A program made the translations under genes and the position numbers. 64,000 nt of DNA from Balneolales bacterium ANBcel1 (GTDB lineage: Bacteria; Bacteroidota; Rhodothermia; Balneolales; Natronogracilivirgulaceae), in contig JARULB010000006.1 in assembly GCA_029688905.1 (NCBI GenBank), positions 186,001-250,000 of the forward strand, written 5' to 3'. Positions 54,900 through 64,000 of the stretch are shown here, one piece after another; positions within the stretch are counted from its first letter, which is position 1; each line of letters opens with the position of its first letter. The notes beneath the pieces were generated by a model. The model had not been told where the DNA came from. It made no database searches and worked only from the letters and a program-made list of their open reading frames with translations.

Positions 54900-57473
54900 A
54901 TGAAAACCGTGATTCTCTCTCTGGCACTTCTATTGACTCTGTTGTTCCAGCCCCTTTCACTTCAGGCACAACACTCATCCTCATTCGACCTGGAAGCCTA
55001 CAAGAGTTTCCTGGAGCAACACCGCAATATTTCCTTCAGTGAGCTCGAAGCCCTGTACCCCGCCGATGAACTGCTGCGGGAAGCTCCCGTCACCTTCAGC
55101 CGCGCCCTCTATGCCGACACCGTCGTTCAGCACTATCGGCTGAACGACCAGGAAATCGAGCTCCTTGAGCGGAACAGCTTCGTTGTAACCGACCGTATCC
55201 GCTACAAAAGTTTCGGTGAAGCCTTCTTCACCATCTACAAACGCGATCTGCCGGTCTATCTCTCCAGTGACGCGATCCTTCACGCGTTGCATATGTCGTA
55301 CTCCGAAATATTAATTAATCTGGAACTGCAGGAACTGAAACCCCGCCTCCGCGACCTGCTTGACGGACTGCACCGGGAGCTTCCGTCACTGGATGATCAG
55401 TACGGCGGCGACCCGCTCATGCGGCGAAGCCTGATGGACCTGGACCTCTACCTCGCCATCCCGCGCCTGCTGCTGGGCGACAGCGCGACTCCTTTTTATT
55501 CCGAGAACGAGAGCGAGATCGAATCCCTGATGGGACTGGTGGATGCCCAAAATGCGACTCGCTATCCGCTGTTCTCTCCGGTGGACATTCCCAGAGATAT
55601 CGATTTCAGTCAGTTCACTCCCAGGGGGCATTACACCCAAAATGAGCGCCTCACCCGCTATTTTCAGGCGATGATATGGCTCGGGCGTTCGGAGTTCTAC
55701 CTGATTCCGCCTGAATCGGGTGATTATAACCATCTGACCGAAGATCAACGCAACCGGCTTGGCCAGCGCCAGACCATCAACGCCTATCTGCTGGCCGAAG
55801 CGCTTGAAACCCGTGCTCTTGCCGGGCCGCTCAATGAGATGGAAAGGATCCTCACCTTCCTGATCGGAGAATCCGATAATGTCACTGTGCCTCATCTGAT
55901 CGAACTCAGGTCGGAGTCCGGCTTTGCCGATGCCGGCTCCCTGGCCGATATGGACACCTATCTCACATTCCGGCAGAATCTCGAAAACAAGCCGTACGCG
56001 TCACAGCGCATTCTGTCGCAGATTCTCAAGACCGATCCCTCCTCCCCCGACAAGATCGAGCCGGCATCCGCTTTCTTGCTTTTGGGTCAGCGGTTTATCA
56101 TCGACTCCTTTGTGATGGCCAATGTTGTCTACGACCATGTCAGGAACCCCAACCGCATGCTTCCGAAAAGTGCGGATGTGCTGTTCGCGCTGGGGAATAA
56201 CGATGCGTTGCTGGTGCTAAAAGATGAACTGGAAGAGTACAGGTATGAGGAAAATCTCCTGGCCCTTCGTTACCTGATCGATCAATACGACTCCGAGTTC
56301 TGGAATTCCTCGTTCTTCAATTTGTGGCTCAATGGCATCCGTACGCTGAATCCCGACAGACAACAGGCTTCTGCCGGAATAACCAGAAATCAGCTGCCCC
56401 TGTTCATGCAGACCGAGGCCTGGAGCCGGAAGAATATGAATACCCAGCTGGCATCCTGGGCACAGCTGCGCCATGACAATCTGTTGTACGGCAAGCAATC
56501 TTACAGCGGCGGACCGGTATGCGAGTACCCTCACACCTACGTCGAACCGGTGCCGTACTTCTTCCGTGCGATGGGCCACCTGGCTGTGACCGCGCAGACC
56601 TCCTTTGACAACATCCTGGACGGCAGCCATGCACAGACCAGAGTCTCACGCTATTTTGAGTCGTTCGCTGAAATCATGAACAAACTGGCCGTCATTGCCC
56701 GGAAACAGCTGGACGGCGTCGATACCACGTCAGAAGAGAAAGCCTTTCTGCAGAACATGCTGCACGAATCGGATATGTGCGGCGTGGAGCTGACCGGCTG
56801 GTACAAGGATCTGTATTTTACGGGAGATGTGGGTGCACTTGAACAAGACTATGTTGTGGCGGATGTGCACACCTCTCCCTACAGCGAATCCGGAAGCAGA
56901 GTCGGATGGGTCAAGCACGTCGGTACGGGTCCGCTGAACCTGGCCGTACTCAGTGCGGAACTGGGTGACGGCAACACCTATGCGTTCGTGGGACCGGTTA
57001 TGAGCTTTTACTCGCATGTAACCGTTGATTTCCAGCGTCTCACCGATGAAGAGTGGGTGCAGATGTTTGAAGATGAGCCGGCGCTCAGGCCGGAATTTAT
57101 AAACACCTATCTGTTTGATTCCGGCACCTTCTTTTATGATCACCGCCACCATGTCGTTTCGGCCGGACAGGAGGAGGCCCGGAACAATCAGCCGGAAGCC
57201 CCGGGATCGCTGGAATTACGGCAAAATTATCCGAACCCGTTCAACAACACGACCAATATCGCATTCCGGATACCGGCTTCGCTGTCCAATGCCCCGGTCA
57301 AGCTAACCGTATATAATGTCCAGGGCCAGCTGGTGCACACCCTCCTGAACCGACCGATGCCGGCCGGAAACTACACCGTCCGCTGGGAGGCAAACGTGGC
57401 AAGCGGCACATATTACTACCGGCTGGAAGTGGCCGATCAGGTCAGGTCCGGTAGCATGACGCTTATTAAATGA
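54900..57473 (+). CDS. Secreted DUF3160 protein with type IX sorting domain
   Basis: An 857-residue exported protein. From the ATG at 54900 a signal peptide runs to about residue 23 (SLQAQ). Most of the mature part matches the DUF3160 family, with a typical block FGEAFFTIYKRDLPVYLSSDA ILHALHMSY (about 96-126), a central helical region and YVEPVPYFFRAMGHL. The last about 85 residues form a Por/type IX sorting domain (NYPNPFNNTTNIAFRIP...VYNVQGQLVHTLL...TYYYRLEVADQ). DUF3160 proteins occur in bacteria and archaea, are secreted, and have no assigned activity. An earlier methionine at 54870 lacks signal-peptide context. Confidence 0.88.
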   Translation: MKTVILSLALLLTLLFQPLSLQAQHSSSFDLEAYKSFLEQHRNISFSELEALYPADELLREAPVTFSRALYADTVVQHYRLNDQEIELLERNSFVVTDRIRYKSFGEAFFTIYKRDLPVYLSSDAILHALHMSYSEILINLELQELKPRLRDLLDGLHRELPSLDDQYGGDPLMRRSLMDLDLYLAIPRLLLGDSATPFYSENESEIESLMGLVDAQNATRYPLFSPVDIPRDIDFSQFTPRGHYTQNERLTRYFQAMIWLGRSEFYLIPPESGDYNHLTEDQRNRLGQRQTINAYLLAEALETRALAGPLNEMERILTFLIGESDNVTVPHLIELRSESGFADAGSLADMDTYLTFRQNLENKPYASQRILSQILKTDPSSPDKIEPASAFLLLGQRFIIDSFVMANVVYDHVRNPNRMLPKSADVLFALGNNDALLVLKDELEEYRYEENLLALRYLIDQYDSEFWNSSFFNLWLNGIRTLNPDRQQASAGITRNQLPLFMQTEAWSRKNMNTQLASWAQLRHDNLLYGKQSYSGGPVCEYPHTYVEPVPYFFRAMGHLAVTAQTSFDNILDGSHAQTRVSRYFESFAEIMNKLAVIARKQLDGVDTTSEEKAFLQNMLHESDMCGVELTGWYKDLYFTGDVGALEQDYVVADVHTSPYSESGSRVGWVKHVGTGPLNLAVLSAELGDGNTYAFVGPVMSFYSHVTVDFQRLTDEEWVQMFEDEPALRPEFINTYLFDSGTFFYDHRHHVVSAGQEEARNNQPEAPGSLELRQNYPNPFNNTTNIAFRIPASLSNAPVKLTVYNVQGQLVHTLLNRPMPAGNYTVRWEANVASGTYYYRLEVADQVRSGSMTLIK

Positions 57474-57647
57474 ATGTATGCCCGCATAAACCATTATCGC
57501 CGGGATGAAATGTTCGGAGGCTGAAGACAACTCAGTTAGCTCATTGCCAACCACCATAAACGAGAAAACGGTCTTTAAGAGGTCATGGTGATGCCCCTGA
57601 ACAGGCTGATAAAAAACTGGTTAGTCTCTTGTGCTGAAATCAATTGC

Positions 57648-58847
57648 TTAATCCCGGGTATTAAAAAAAAGTCTGGCTCCTGCTTGTGATGCCTCCGGGT
57701 CTTTAGCCAGAATCACCGGGTTAATAGCTCCGAGCGGACGTATCAGCAACCCTTTGGTAGTTCCGTCCAATAAACGCTGCATCACTGGCCGTGACAGGGT
57801 TATGCTGGTTTTTCCGCCGGGCGTTTCATTCAGGGCAAGATCAATAATCATCTGCGTATTAAACACTTCGGCATACGGAAGCCCCTGTGTTAGCCTGTTG
57901 TAGCTGAGTGTTTCGGTATCCCAGTCAGCTTCACCGCCCAAAATTTCAATTACGCGAATTTTGCCAAACTCCACTCCGAGATCTTCCCCGTAAGCTTCCA
58001 CATATCTGCCGCCCCGGGATACCGAATGCGTCGTCACTTCCAATATACCCGCACCTTCGGCTTCAGCACCGGCATGATCCCCGAAATCCCAGCGTAAAAC
58101 AGCCCATTGGCTGGCATAGACCGACAGCACACGGGTATCCCCTGTCTTCCAGTTACTGAAATTAACCTCCGGAAAATCCAGGTTGATTAATCCGTCATGC
58201 GTTACCGGCAGCTTATGGGCAAAGGTATCCAGATCCGGAACCGGCGGGTGGTACTTCAGCGGTTCGCCCGCATCGGGACCGGCTTCGTCTACATACACGA
58301 TATCGGCGCGATAATAATCCAGGTCAACGTGGTAGGTGTCCGGTCCCCAGTCGGTAACGCCGAGTTGAACAAACAGGGAATCATCGGGTCCGGCATCCAG
58401 GTCTTTGGTGGTAAAACCTATGGTGTGCCAGTTGGTATTATCCGGTATATCATGCTCGATAAGCTGGCGATAGAAATCCGTGGTGCGATCCGTATTTATC
58501 ATGAAATTTAGCCTTCTCGGGGCATGACTGACCCTCACCCTTGCCTCCACTCGCAACTCATAACCCGGCTTTGAAAGCAGGCTCAGATCCAGGTCATCTG
58601 AAATATCCCGTTTGATCACGGCCCACCAGACGTTAAAGCGATCTTCGGTGGCATCCACACTGATGCGGGCAAATCCATCCTTCTGAACAAAATCCATGGA
58701 TGCATCACCATCTCCGGTAAAGAAAAACCACCCTTCTATATCATGCCGGTCAAATTCATCCAGAAACTGTGCGTGGCAGACACAGGGCACCATCATCACA
58801 AAAAAAAGAACTATCCGTAAGGCCGATTTTGAAAAGTTTATTTTCAT
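57648..58847 (-). CDS. Secreted two-domain carbohydrate-binding-like protein
   Basis: A 399-residue exported protein with a signal peptide ending near CHAQ (residue about 27). The first domain (about 28-190) begins FLDEFDRHDIEGWFFFTGDG and looks like a beta-sandwich carbohydrate-binding module. The second (about 215-395) has alternating strands (LSVYASQWAVLRWDF, GAGILEVTTHSV) that recall the DNRLRE/CBM96-type modules found with polysaccharide lyases and hydrolases. No catalytic residues are recognised. Position directly downstream of two hydrolase genes on the same strand suggests a role in binding plant or algal polysaccharide. The family assignment is tentative. Confidence 0.65.
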   Translation of the reverse strand: MKINFSKSALRIVLFFVMMVPCVCHAQFLDEFDRHDIEGWFFFTGDGDASMDFVQKDGFARISVDATEDRFNVWWAVIKRDISDDLDLSLLSKPGYELRVEARVRVSHAPRRLNFMINTDRTTDFYRQLIEHDIPDNTNWHTIGFTTKDLDAGPDDSLFVQLGVTDWGPDTYHVDLDYYRADIVYVDEAGPDAGEPLKYHPPVPDLDTFAHKLPVTHDGLINLDFPEVNFSNWKTGDTRVLSVYASQWAVLRWDFGDHAGAEAEGAGILEVTTHSVSRGGRYVEAYGEDLGVEFGKIRVIEILGGEADWDTETLSYNRLTQGLPYAEVFNTQMIIDLALNETPGGKTSITLSRPVMQRLLDGTTKGLLIRPLGAINPVILAKDPEASQAGARLFFNTRD

Positions 58848-58983
58848 AAGAATGTCCGGGATTATATTTCAGATTCTGCTGGTTCTTCAACTCGGGTATT
58901 TGCATGCTACGGGAGATAGGGTATTATCAGATAGCTAACGGCCGCCATCGTATCCCATCAAAATACATTGCAATTTAATCGGG

Positions 58984-60903
58984 TTACTCTACCGTAATTT
59001 TTGCTGCCCAGTCACGGACAGAACGCTGTCCGCCTTCCGGGAATCCGGGAAGGGTAAGCATACCGCTTGAATCGGCAGTTATGCTAACGGCTTCGTGCCA
59101 CTGGCCCGTCATGGTATCGAACCACCGGAACGTGTATTTGGTGCCGGCTGTGAAATTGTGGAGTACCGGCAATTCGGACTCGTTCTCAAAATACAGCATG
59201 GCCAGGTTTTTGTCTTCGGTACGCATCATGTAGGCCCAGCCGTCCAGCCCGTCTTCGGGAGCGTCGGATGCTTTGCCCGGTTCCATATCGTTCCGGGCAA
59301 GTTTCAGCTGCTGATACCGATCTCCTTCTGAAAGCATAAAGAGTTCCAGATGGCGCATGTAACCGGCTGATTCGTATTGAAAAGCATCCCATACATGCGG
59401 ACGTGCACCGTCGGGTTCACCGGTCGTGGTAATATCATAGGCCGCGGTTCCGTGTACATGGCCCGACAATCCCCCGGATAGCACCGAGCCGTACATTTGT
59501 GCACGCGCAAAATAGTTATCCCGGTCGGAATTTGCAGGCGGACGCTCTCCTCCCGGCATATTGATTTCATGATGCCATCCCGTGTAATACGGTTCGAAAT
59601 TGATGGTCGGGTATGGAGGGTCCAGATTGAAAATCGTTTCCATGGTGTACTTGACCCGGTGATCTCTTGGTTTGTTGCCTACGCTGTGCATGGTCAGCCA
59701 CGGGGCCTCCTCGGCATGGCCAAAGGCTTCGTAGGTGGTACTGTCGATAAGAACCGTCACCGGTTGCGCAAAAGGCATGGGACCGTACGTTTCCAGATGA
59801 TAGGTCAGCGCTTCGTTGAACTGATCGGCGGTGAGGCTGAAATCGTCGGGGATCCAGTCGAGGTGCAGCACACTGTATACAAAATTATGCGCCCCGTACC
59901 GGGATGCCAGATACTGCACAAACCGTGCAAAGGTTTCGTTAAAATCAAAGTAGGCATCCCAGGAAGGCCCCACATCACGCCGAATGGTTTCCAGCAGGGG
60001 CACAAATCCCTGTTCGGCAAGGTAGTCCATTTTTTTATCAAGGCTTTGAAAGTACTCGGGATTGATTTTGTTGAAATCCGACACACCATCGTACTCCTCT
60101 GACATGGCAAACGGGAGATGTCCATATTCATCCCTCATGCTTTTGGCGGTAAAGGTGCCCCAATACGCGTCGCCGCCGGAGGCATCCACACCCGGTCCGT
60201 CGGCGACATCATAGCCGAATTTTTCCCAGGCGTTACGGATATAGATCCCGTTCTCATCCGCATGGGTGCTTGGGTTCAGGTCGGCATCCCAGTTGGGGAA
60301 AGCGGCGATCATACTCACAGAGTTAAAACCCTGATTTTTCCGGTAGATCACCGCGTCTTCAAAGCCCATGCCGGGTCCGGGTACATAATCATCAGAAGTG
60401 GCCGCATTCCGGAACGGCAGCCGCCATGTGGCACCGGCCAGCCAGGTATCCCCCACCATAAAATACGGGGTGCCGTCGGCGTATTGCAGAGCGTGCCCGT
60501 TGGGTGTAGGCCGCAAAAAACCGCGCCGGGTCGGGTTTTCCCGTTTCTCCCTTTCGGTCCATGCCCGCGCCGAAAACGAACCGGACTGACCGTTCAGCCC
60601 CTCGTCTCCGGGATGATTGGAGCCGCTCGTCCAGTGCCAAATACCGGGTTCGGTAGCTGTGACCCGCACCCGGAAGGTGTTGCCTCCATCCCAGAAACCG
60701 TAAACTCGTTTGGAGAAACCGGGACCTTCGAGCTCTACCCAACACGTGACATCCGTGTAATAATTATCGTATTCATTAGCAGCGGTCAGTGTAATCTCTT
60801 TTATTTCCCAAACACCCATATCGGCATCCTGTGCTTGCAATGACATGGCAAACACCAAGAAAAACAGAACCAACGCTGATTTGATCCGGACTGCAGGTTT
60901 CAT
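58984..60903 (-). CDS. Apiosidase-like glycoside hydrolase (DUF5060-DUF4038-type)
   Basis: A 639-residue exported enzyme. I chose the ATG at 60903, preceded by GGAG six bases away; a TTG at 60909 in the same frame is less likely. A signal peptide is followed by an N-terminal DUF5060-like beta domain (about 30-125, VWEIKEITLTAANEYDN and GFWDGGNTFRVRVTATEPGIW). A TIM-barrel apiosidase-like DUF4038 domain follows (about 130-520; DGTPYFMVGDTWLAGATWRLPF and EPYYTGWHHEINMP). A C-terminal collagen-binding-like domain ends in YTFRWFDTMTGQW. DUF4038 includes GH140 enzymes that remove apiose from rhamnogalacturonan-II. Whether this protein has that specificity is not proven. Confidence 0.8.
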   Translation of the reverse strand: MKPAVRIKSALVLFFLVFAMSLQAQDADMGVWEIKEITLTAANEYDNYYTDVTCWVELEGPGFSKRVYGFWDGGNTFRVRVTATEPGIWHWTSGSNHPGDEGLNGQSGSFSARAWTEREKRENPTRRGFLRPTPNGHALQYADGTPYFMVGDTWLAGATWRLPFRNAATSDDYVPGPGMGFEDAVIYRKNQGFNSVSMIAAFPNWDADLNPSTHADENGIYIRNAWEKFGYDVADGPGVDASGGDAYWGTFTAKSMRDEYGHLPFAMSEEYDGVSDFNKINPEYFQSLDKKMDYLAEQGFVPLLETIRRDVGPSWDAYFDFNETFARFVQYLASRYGAHNFVYSVLHLDWIPDDFSLTADQFNEALTYHLETYGPMPFAQPVTVLIDSTTYEAFGHAEEAPWLTMHSVGNKPRDHRVKYTMETIFNLDPPYPTINFEPYYTGWHHEINMPGGERPPANSDRDNYFARAQMYGSVLSGGLSGHVHGTAAYDITTTGEPDGARPHVWDAFQYESAGYMRHLELFMLSEGDRYQQLKLARNDMEPGKASDAPEDGLDGWAYMMRTEDKNLAMLYFENESELPVLHNFTAGTKYTFRWFDTMTGQWHEAVSITADSSGMLTLPGFPEGGQRSVRDWAAKITVE

Positions 60904-61083
60904 ATCCAACTCCGTTTTTTGTGTTGTCTATTACATGCCGGCAACATACGGATTTTAAGGATACTCTCGGCAGTCGATCCGATGGTCAATTGGGCGAAAG
61001 CAGTAGTCCTGTCCCCGGCGCGGACTCCCGACAGAGCGCGAAATCCCGACAGAGCGCGGGTGTCCGTTACGCGATAAATTCTG

Positions 61084-63573
61084 TTACCGCCTCACCAGTT
61101 CCACCGACTCCCCTTCCCGCAAGGTGATATCATATTCATACGCCCGGTCCGGCGAAAAATCCGGCTCTTCCCGGGAATGAATCAGTGGGGGCAAAATATC
61201 AGGATTCGCATAAAACGGATTCGGGTTTTCGCCCTCAGCTTCCGCAATTCCGTTGCCCTGCAGCGGTACCGCCGAACGCACCCGCAAATGTCCACCGATT
61301 TTTGAAGTAATTGACGCCGAGCTCACTTCACCGTCCCGCCATTCGACATCCACTTCAAAACCGCCCCGGGCCCGCAGCCCCTTCACATGGCCGTCAGCCC
61401 ATTTTTCGGGCAGCGCCGGGAGCAGGTGAATAGCCTGATCATGACTTTGGACCAGCATTTCGGCTATTCCGGAAGTCGTCCCGAAGTTACCGTCAATCTG
61501 AAATGGCGGATGGGAGCCGAACAGATTGGGGTAGGTTCCGCCGGATTCCGCAAAACCGTCCTCCAGAGTTGGCGTTAATTGATCGGTGATCAGTTTCAAG
61601 GCGCGATCACCATCCAGCAAACGGGCCCACAGATTGATTTTCCAAGCCATGGACCACCCGGTCGACTCATCCCCCCGGGCATCCAGAGAGGTTTTAACAG
61701 CAGAGAACAGCTCCGGGTTTTGGTATAGTGAAATCTGATTTGACGGGAAAAGTCCATACAGGTGCGAGACATGACGGTGGGAATCATTCGGATCATCCCA
61801 GTCGTACATCCACTCCTGCAATTGTCCCCAGCTCCCGACCTGCATCGGCGCTAGCCGCGGCAGCAACGTTTTAAGGCTGTCGGCGTACTCATGGTCCATA
61901 TCCAGAATGGATGAGGCCGAAATCACATTTGAAAAAACATCAAAGAGCAGCTGGTTGTCCATGGTTGCGCCGCAGGCGATGGAGGTATTGTCCCTATGGG
62001 CGTTTTCCGGTGATTTGGACGGGCAAATCACCAGCCAGTTGTTTTCCGGTTCCTCCACCAGGATATCCTTGTAAAACAGGGACGCGCCTTTCAGAATCGG
62101 ATATACTTCGCGCAGGAACGCCTCATCACCGCTGAACATGTATCGATACCACAGATGCTGACTCAGCCAGGCACCGCCGCTCGGCCACAAGCCATAAAAA
62201 GCGCCATCCACAATTCCGGAGATTCTCCAGATGTCCGTGTTGTGATGGGCCATCCAGCCCCTGGCATTATAAAGCCGGGAGGCTGACTCCTGTCCGGTTT
62301 CCGAAAGATCCCTTATCAGGCCGATCATAGGCTCATGCATTTCCGACAAATTGGTTACCTCGGCGGGCCAGTAATTCATCTGCGCATTGATGTTGATGGT
62401 GTATTTGCTGTCCCATGCCGGTTGAAGCTGGTCGTTCCAGATGCCCTGCAAATTGGCCGGCTGCGTACCGGGCCGGGAACTTGATATGAGCAAATACCTT
62501 CCGTATTGGAACAGCAGTGCGGCCAGTTGCGGATCATATCCTTCCGAAAACTCTTCCAGACGAACATCCGTGGGCTTTTGCACAGCCTCGCTGCTCCCGA
62601 CGTACAGATCAACCCGATCGAACATGGAGGCGAACTTGTCGATATGCGCATTCTTCATGGGTTCAAACTCCTTGTGCCAGGCACCGTCCAGCCGGGATTG
62701 CGCCCGCCGGGTGGCATCCCCCGAAAGATCATTATAGCTGTTGAAGTTGGTTCCCGTGCTTACGAAAATCACCACCTCATCCGCATCCGAAATAACCAGC
62801 TCGTCATCGGCAACTTCCAGCGCTCCACCGGAGACCTTCGGTTTGGCAATCGCAGTAAATGCAACACGCCCTTGTTTGTTTTCATGATCACCGGATGTGC
62901 CGGTCAGATGAATCGCGTTGTCTTTGGCAGTGATATTGTGTCTCTCATGAGGGCTGTCCATACCAAGGGAAAATGACAACGCGCCGGGTTGATCCGCCGT
63001 AAGCCGGACCAGAATAACATCATCCGCAAAAGACGAAAACACTTCCCGCTTGAATGAAATGCCGTTCCGGGTATAAGATACCGTGGATATCGCCTCGGAG
63101 ATATCGAGCGTTCGCTTGTAGTTCTCTGCCGGTGACTGATCCGCAAACGTGATGTTCAGATTGCCAACGGTCTGATACATCATGCCGTGATTTGAGCCCT
63201 CTTTTGCTTCAAACGGCAGGACACTGCTTGCCAGGTTCTGGGCTTCGGTATGCTCTCCGTCAAAGATCAGTTGCCTGATTTGGGGGAAATACGCTTTAAT
63301 ATCGTCGACAATGTTGTTTCCGGGTTCACCGGCCCAAACCGTATCGTCATTCAGCTGGATCACTTCCTGGTCAACCCCACCGTAAACCATGGCTCCGAGC
63401 CTTCCGTTGCCAACAGGCAGTGCCTGCACCCACATTTCCGCAGGCTGATCGTACCACAACAACATGGGGTTTCCGGAATTATGATCACGTTTCCCGGTGT
63501 GATCACTGCATGAGATCAGGACGAAAGCAATCGCCGCAATCATCAGAGTTACAGGAATATTCAATTTGGACAT
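61084..63573 (-). CDS. Glycoside hydrolase family 95 lipoprotein
   Basis: An 829-residue exported enzyme of family GH95 (alpha-1,2-L-fucosidase or alpha-L-galactosidase). The N-terminus is a signal with lipobox LISC (Cys22), so the enzyme is probably a lipoprotein. The N-terminal beta domain (about 35-290) starts [21 protein letters not shown]. The (alpha/alpha)6 barrel contains [17 protein letters not shown] with the two catalytic-centre Asn residues. [20 protein letters not shown] and the [17 protein letters not shown] motif with the conserved Asp follow. A long C-terminal domain follows the barrel. Substrate choice between fucosyl and galactosyl residues cannot be made here. Confidence 0.9.
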   Translation of the reverse strand: MSKLNIPVTLMIAAIAFVLISCSDHTGKRDHNSGNPMLLWYDQPAEMWVQALPVGNGRLGAMVYGGVDQEVIQLNDDTVWAGEPGNNIVDDIKAYFPQIRQLIFDGEHTEAQNLASSVLPFEAKEGSNHGMMYQTVGNLNITFADQSPAENYKRTLDISEAISTVSYTRNGISFKREVFSSFADDVILVRLTADQPGALSFSLGMDSPHERHNITAKDNAIHLTGTSGDHENKQGRVAFTAIAKPKVSGGALEVADDELVISDADEVVIFVSTGTNFNSYNDLSGDATRRAQSRLDGAWHKEFEPMKNAHIDKFASMFDRVDLYVGSSEAVQKPTDVRLEEFSEGYDPQLAALLFQYGRYLLISSSRPGTQPANLQGIWNDQLQPAWDSKYTININAQMNYWPAEVTNLSEMHEPMIGLIRDLSETGQESASRLYNARGWMAHHNTDIWRISGIVDGAFYGLWPSGGAWLSQHLWYRYMFSGDEAFLREVYPILKGASLFYKDILVEEPENNWLVICPSKSPENAHRDNTSIACGATMDNQLLFDVFSNVISASSILDMDHEYADSLKTLLPRLAPMQVGSWGQLQEWMYDWDDPNDSHRHVSHLYGLFPSNQISLYQNPELFSAVKTSLDARGDESTGWSMAWKINLWARLLDGDRALKLITDQLTPTLEDGFAESGGTYPNLFGSHPPFQIDGNFGTTSGIAEMLVQSHDQAIHLLPALPEKWADGHVKGLRARGGFEVDVEWRDGEVSSASITSKIGGHLRVRSAVPLQGNGIAEAEGENPNPFYANPDILPPLIHSREEPDFSPDRAYEYDITLREGESVELVRR

Positions 63574-63633
63574 TTCGCTAGCAGTTACATGATGAAAGGA
63601 TTCGGTTCTGGCAGCTTGTGGTGTGCTTTTTCT

Positions 63634-64000
<367 letters not shown>

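Overview
The window looks like a chromosomal segment of a GC-rich member of the Bacteroidota/FCB group, most likely the Balneolota-Rhodothermota side. Two secreted proteins end in type IX secretion (Por) C-terminal sorting domains with the NxPNPFN signature. Good Shine-Dalgarno sequences are rare and several genes start with TTG. Haem maturation uses a Cys-type CcmE and the lysine genes include dapD. The taxonomic call is inference from gene content. No rRNA, tRNA, transposase, integrase or CRISPR array was seen.

Layout. 1-1604 (minus): cytochrome c maturation genes (ccmF start, ccmE, ccmD-like, ccmC). 1760-2299: a small membrane PH-domain protein. 2315-3988 (minus): ilvD, divergent from a long plus-strand branched-chain amino acid operon, ilvB-ilvN-ilvC-cimA-leuA-leuC-leuD-leuB-proC (4851-15591). 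That operon is preceded by a Val/Ile/Leu-rich leader peptide and mutually exclusive hairpins, a candidate attenuator. 15601-21547 (minus): a sugar-cation symporter with a large extracytoplasmic insert, a truncated MFS remnant, a GLUG-repeat secreted protein, an MFS exporter and dut. 21695-22866 (minus): DUF3108 and ArsC/Spx-like genes. 23038-32167 (plus): lipoprotein, winged helix, murA, RNase E/G with a long disordered tail, hslV-hslU and a C-terminal processing protease.

32206-40087 (minus): rsmE, double-domain dCTP deaminase, EVE protein, dTDP-rhamnose genes rfbB/C/D, a THUMP-like methyltransferase and a PQQ-type sugar dehydrogenase. 40275-42080 (plus): a cysteine-rich 601-residue protein I do not recognise. 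42164-46105 (minus): aminotransferase, dapD, dapA and dapB (lysine/diaminopimelate synthesis). 46746-49407 (plus): three overlapping genes encoding a B12-binding protein with the CarH-type W-x9-EH motif, a soluble histidine kinase and a CPBP membrane protease. This is a candidate cobalamin/light-sensing signalling unit. 49479-54793: the conserved tesA / ybbA-ybbP neighbourhood, a second CPBP protein and an Smr protein. 54900-57473: a secreted DUF3160 protein. 57648-64000 (minus): a polysaccharide-utilisation cluster (binding-module protein, apiosidase-like hydrolase, GH95, CE1 esterase).

The strongest leads for new biology are the ilv leader/attenuator and the B12-sensor/kinase/CPBP operon. 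Next are the unrecognised cysteine-rich protein and the partial MFS duplication flanking the GLUG gene.
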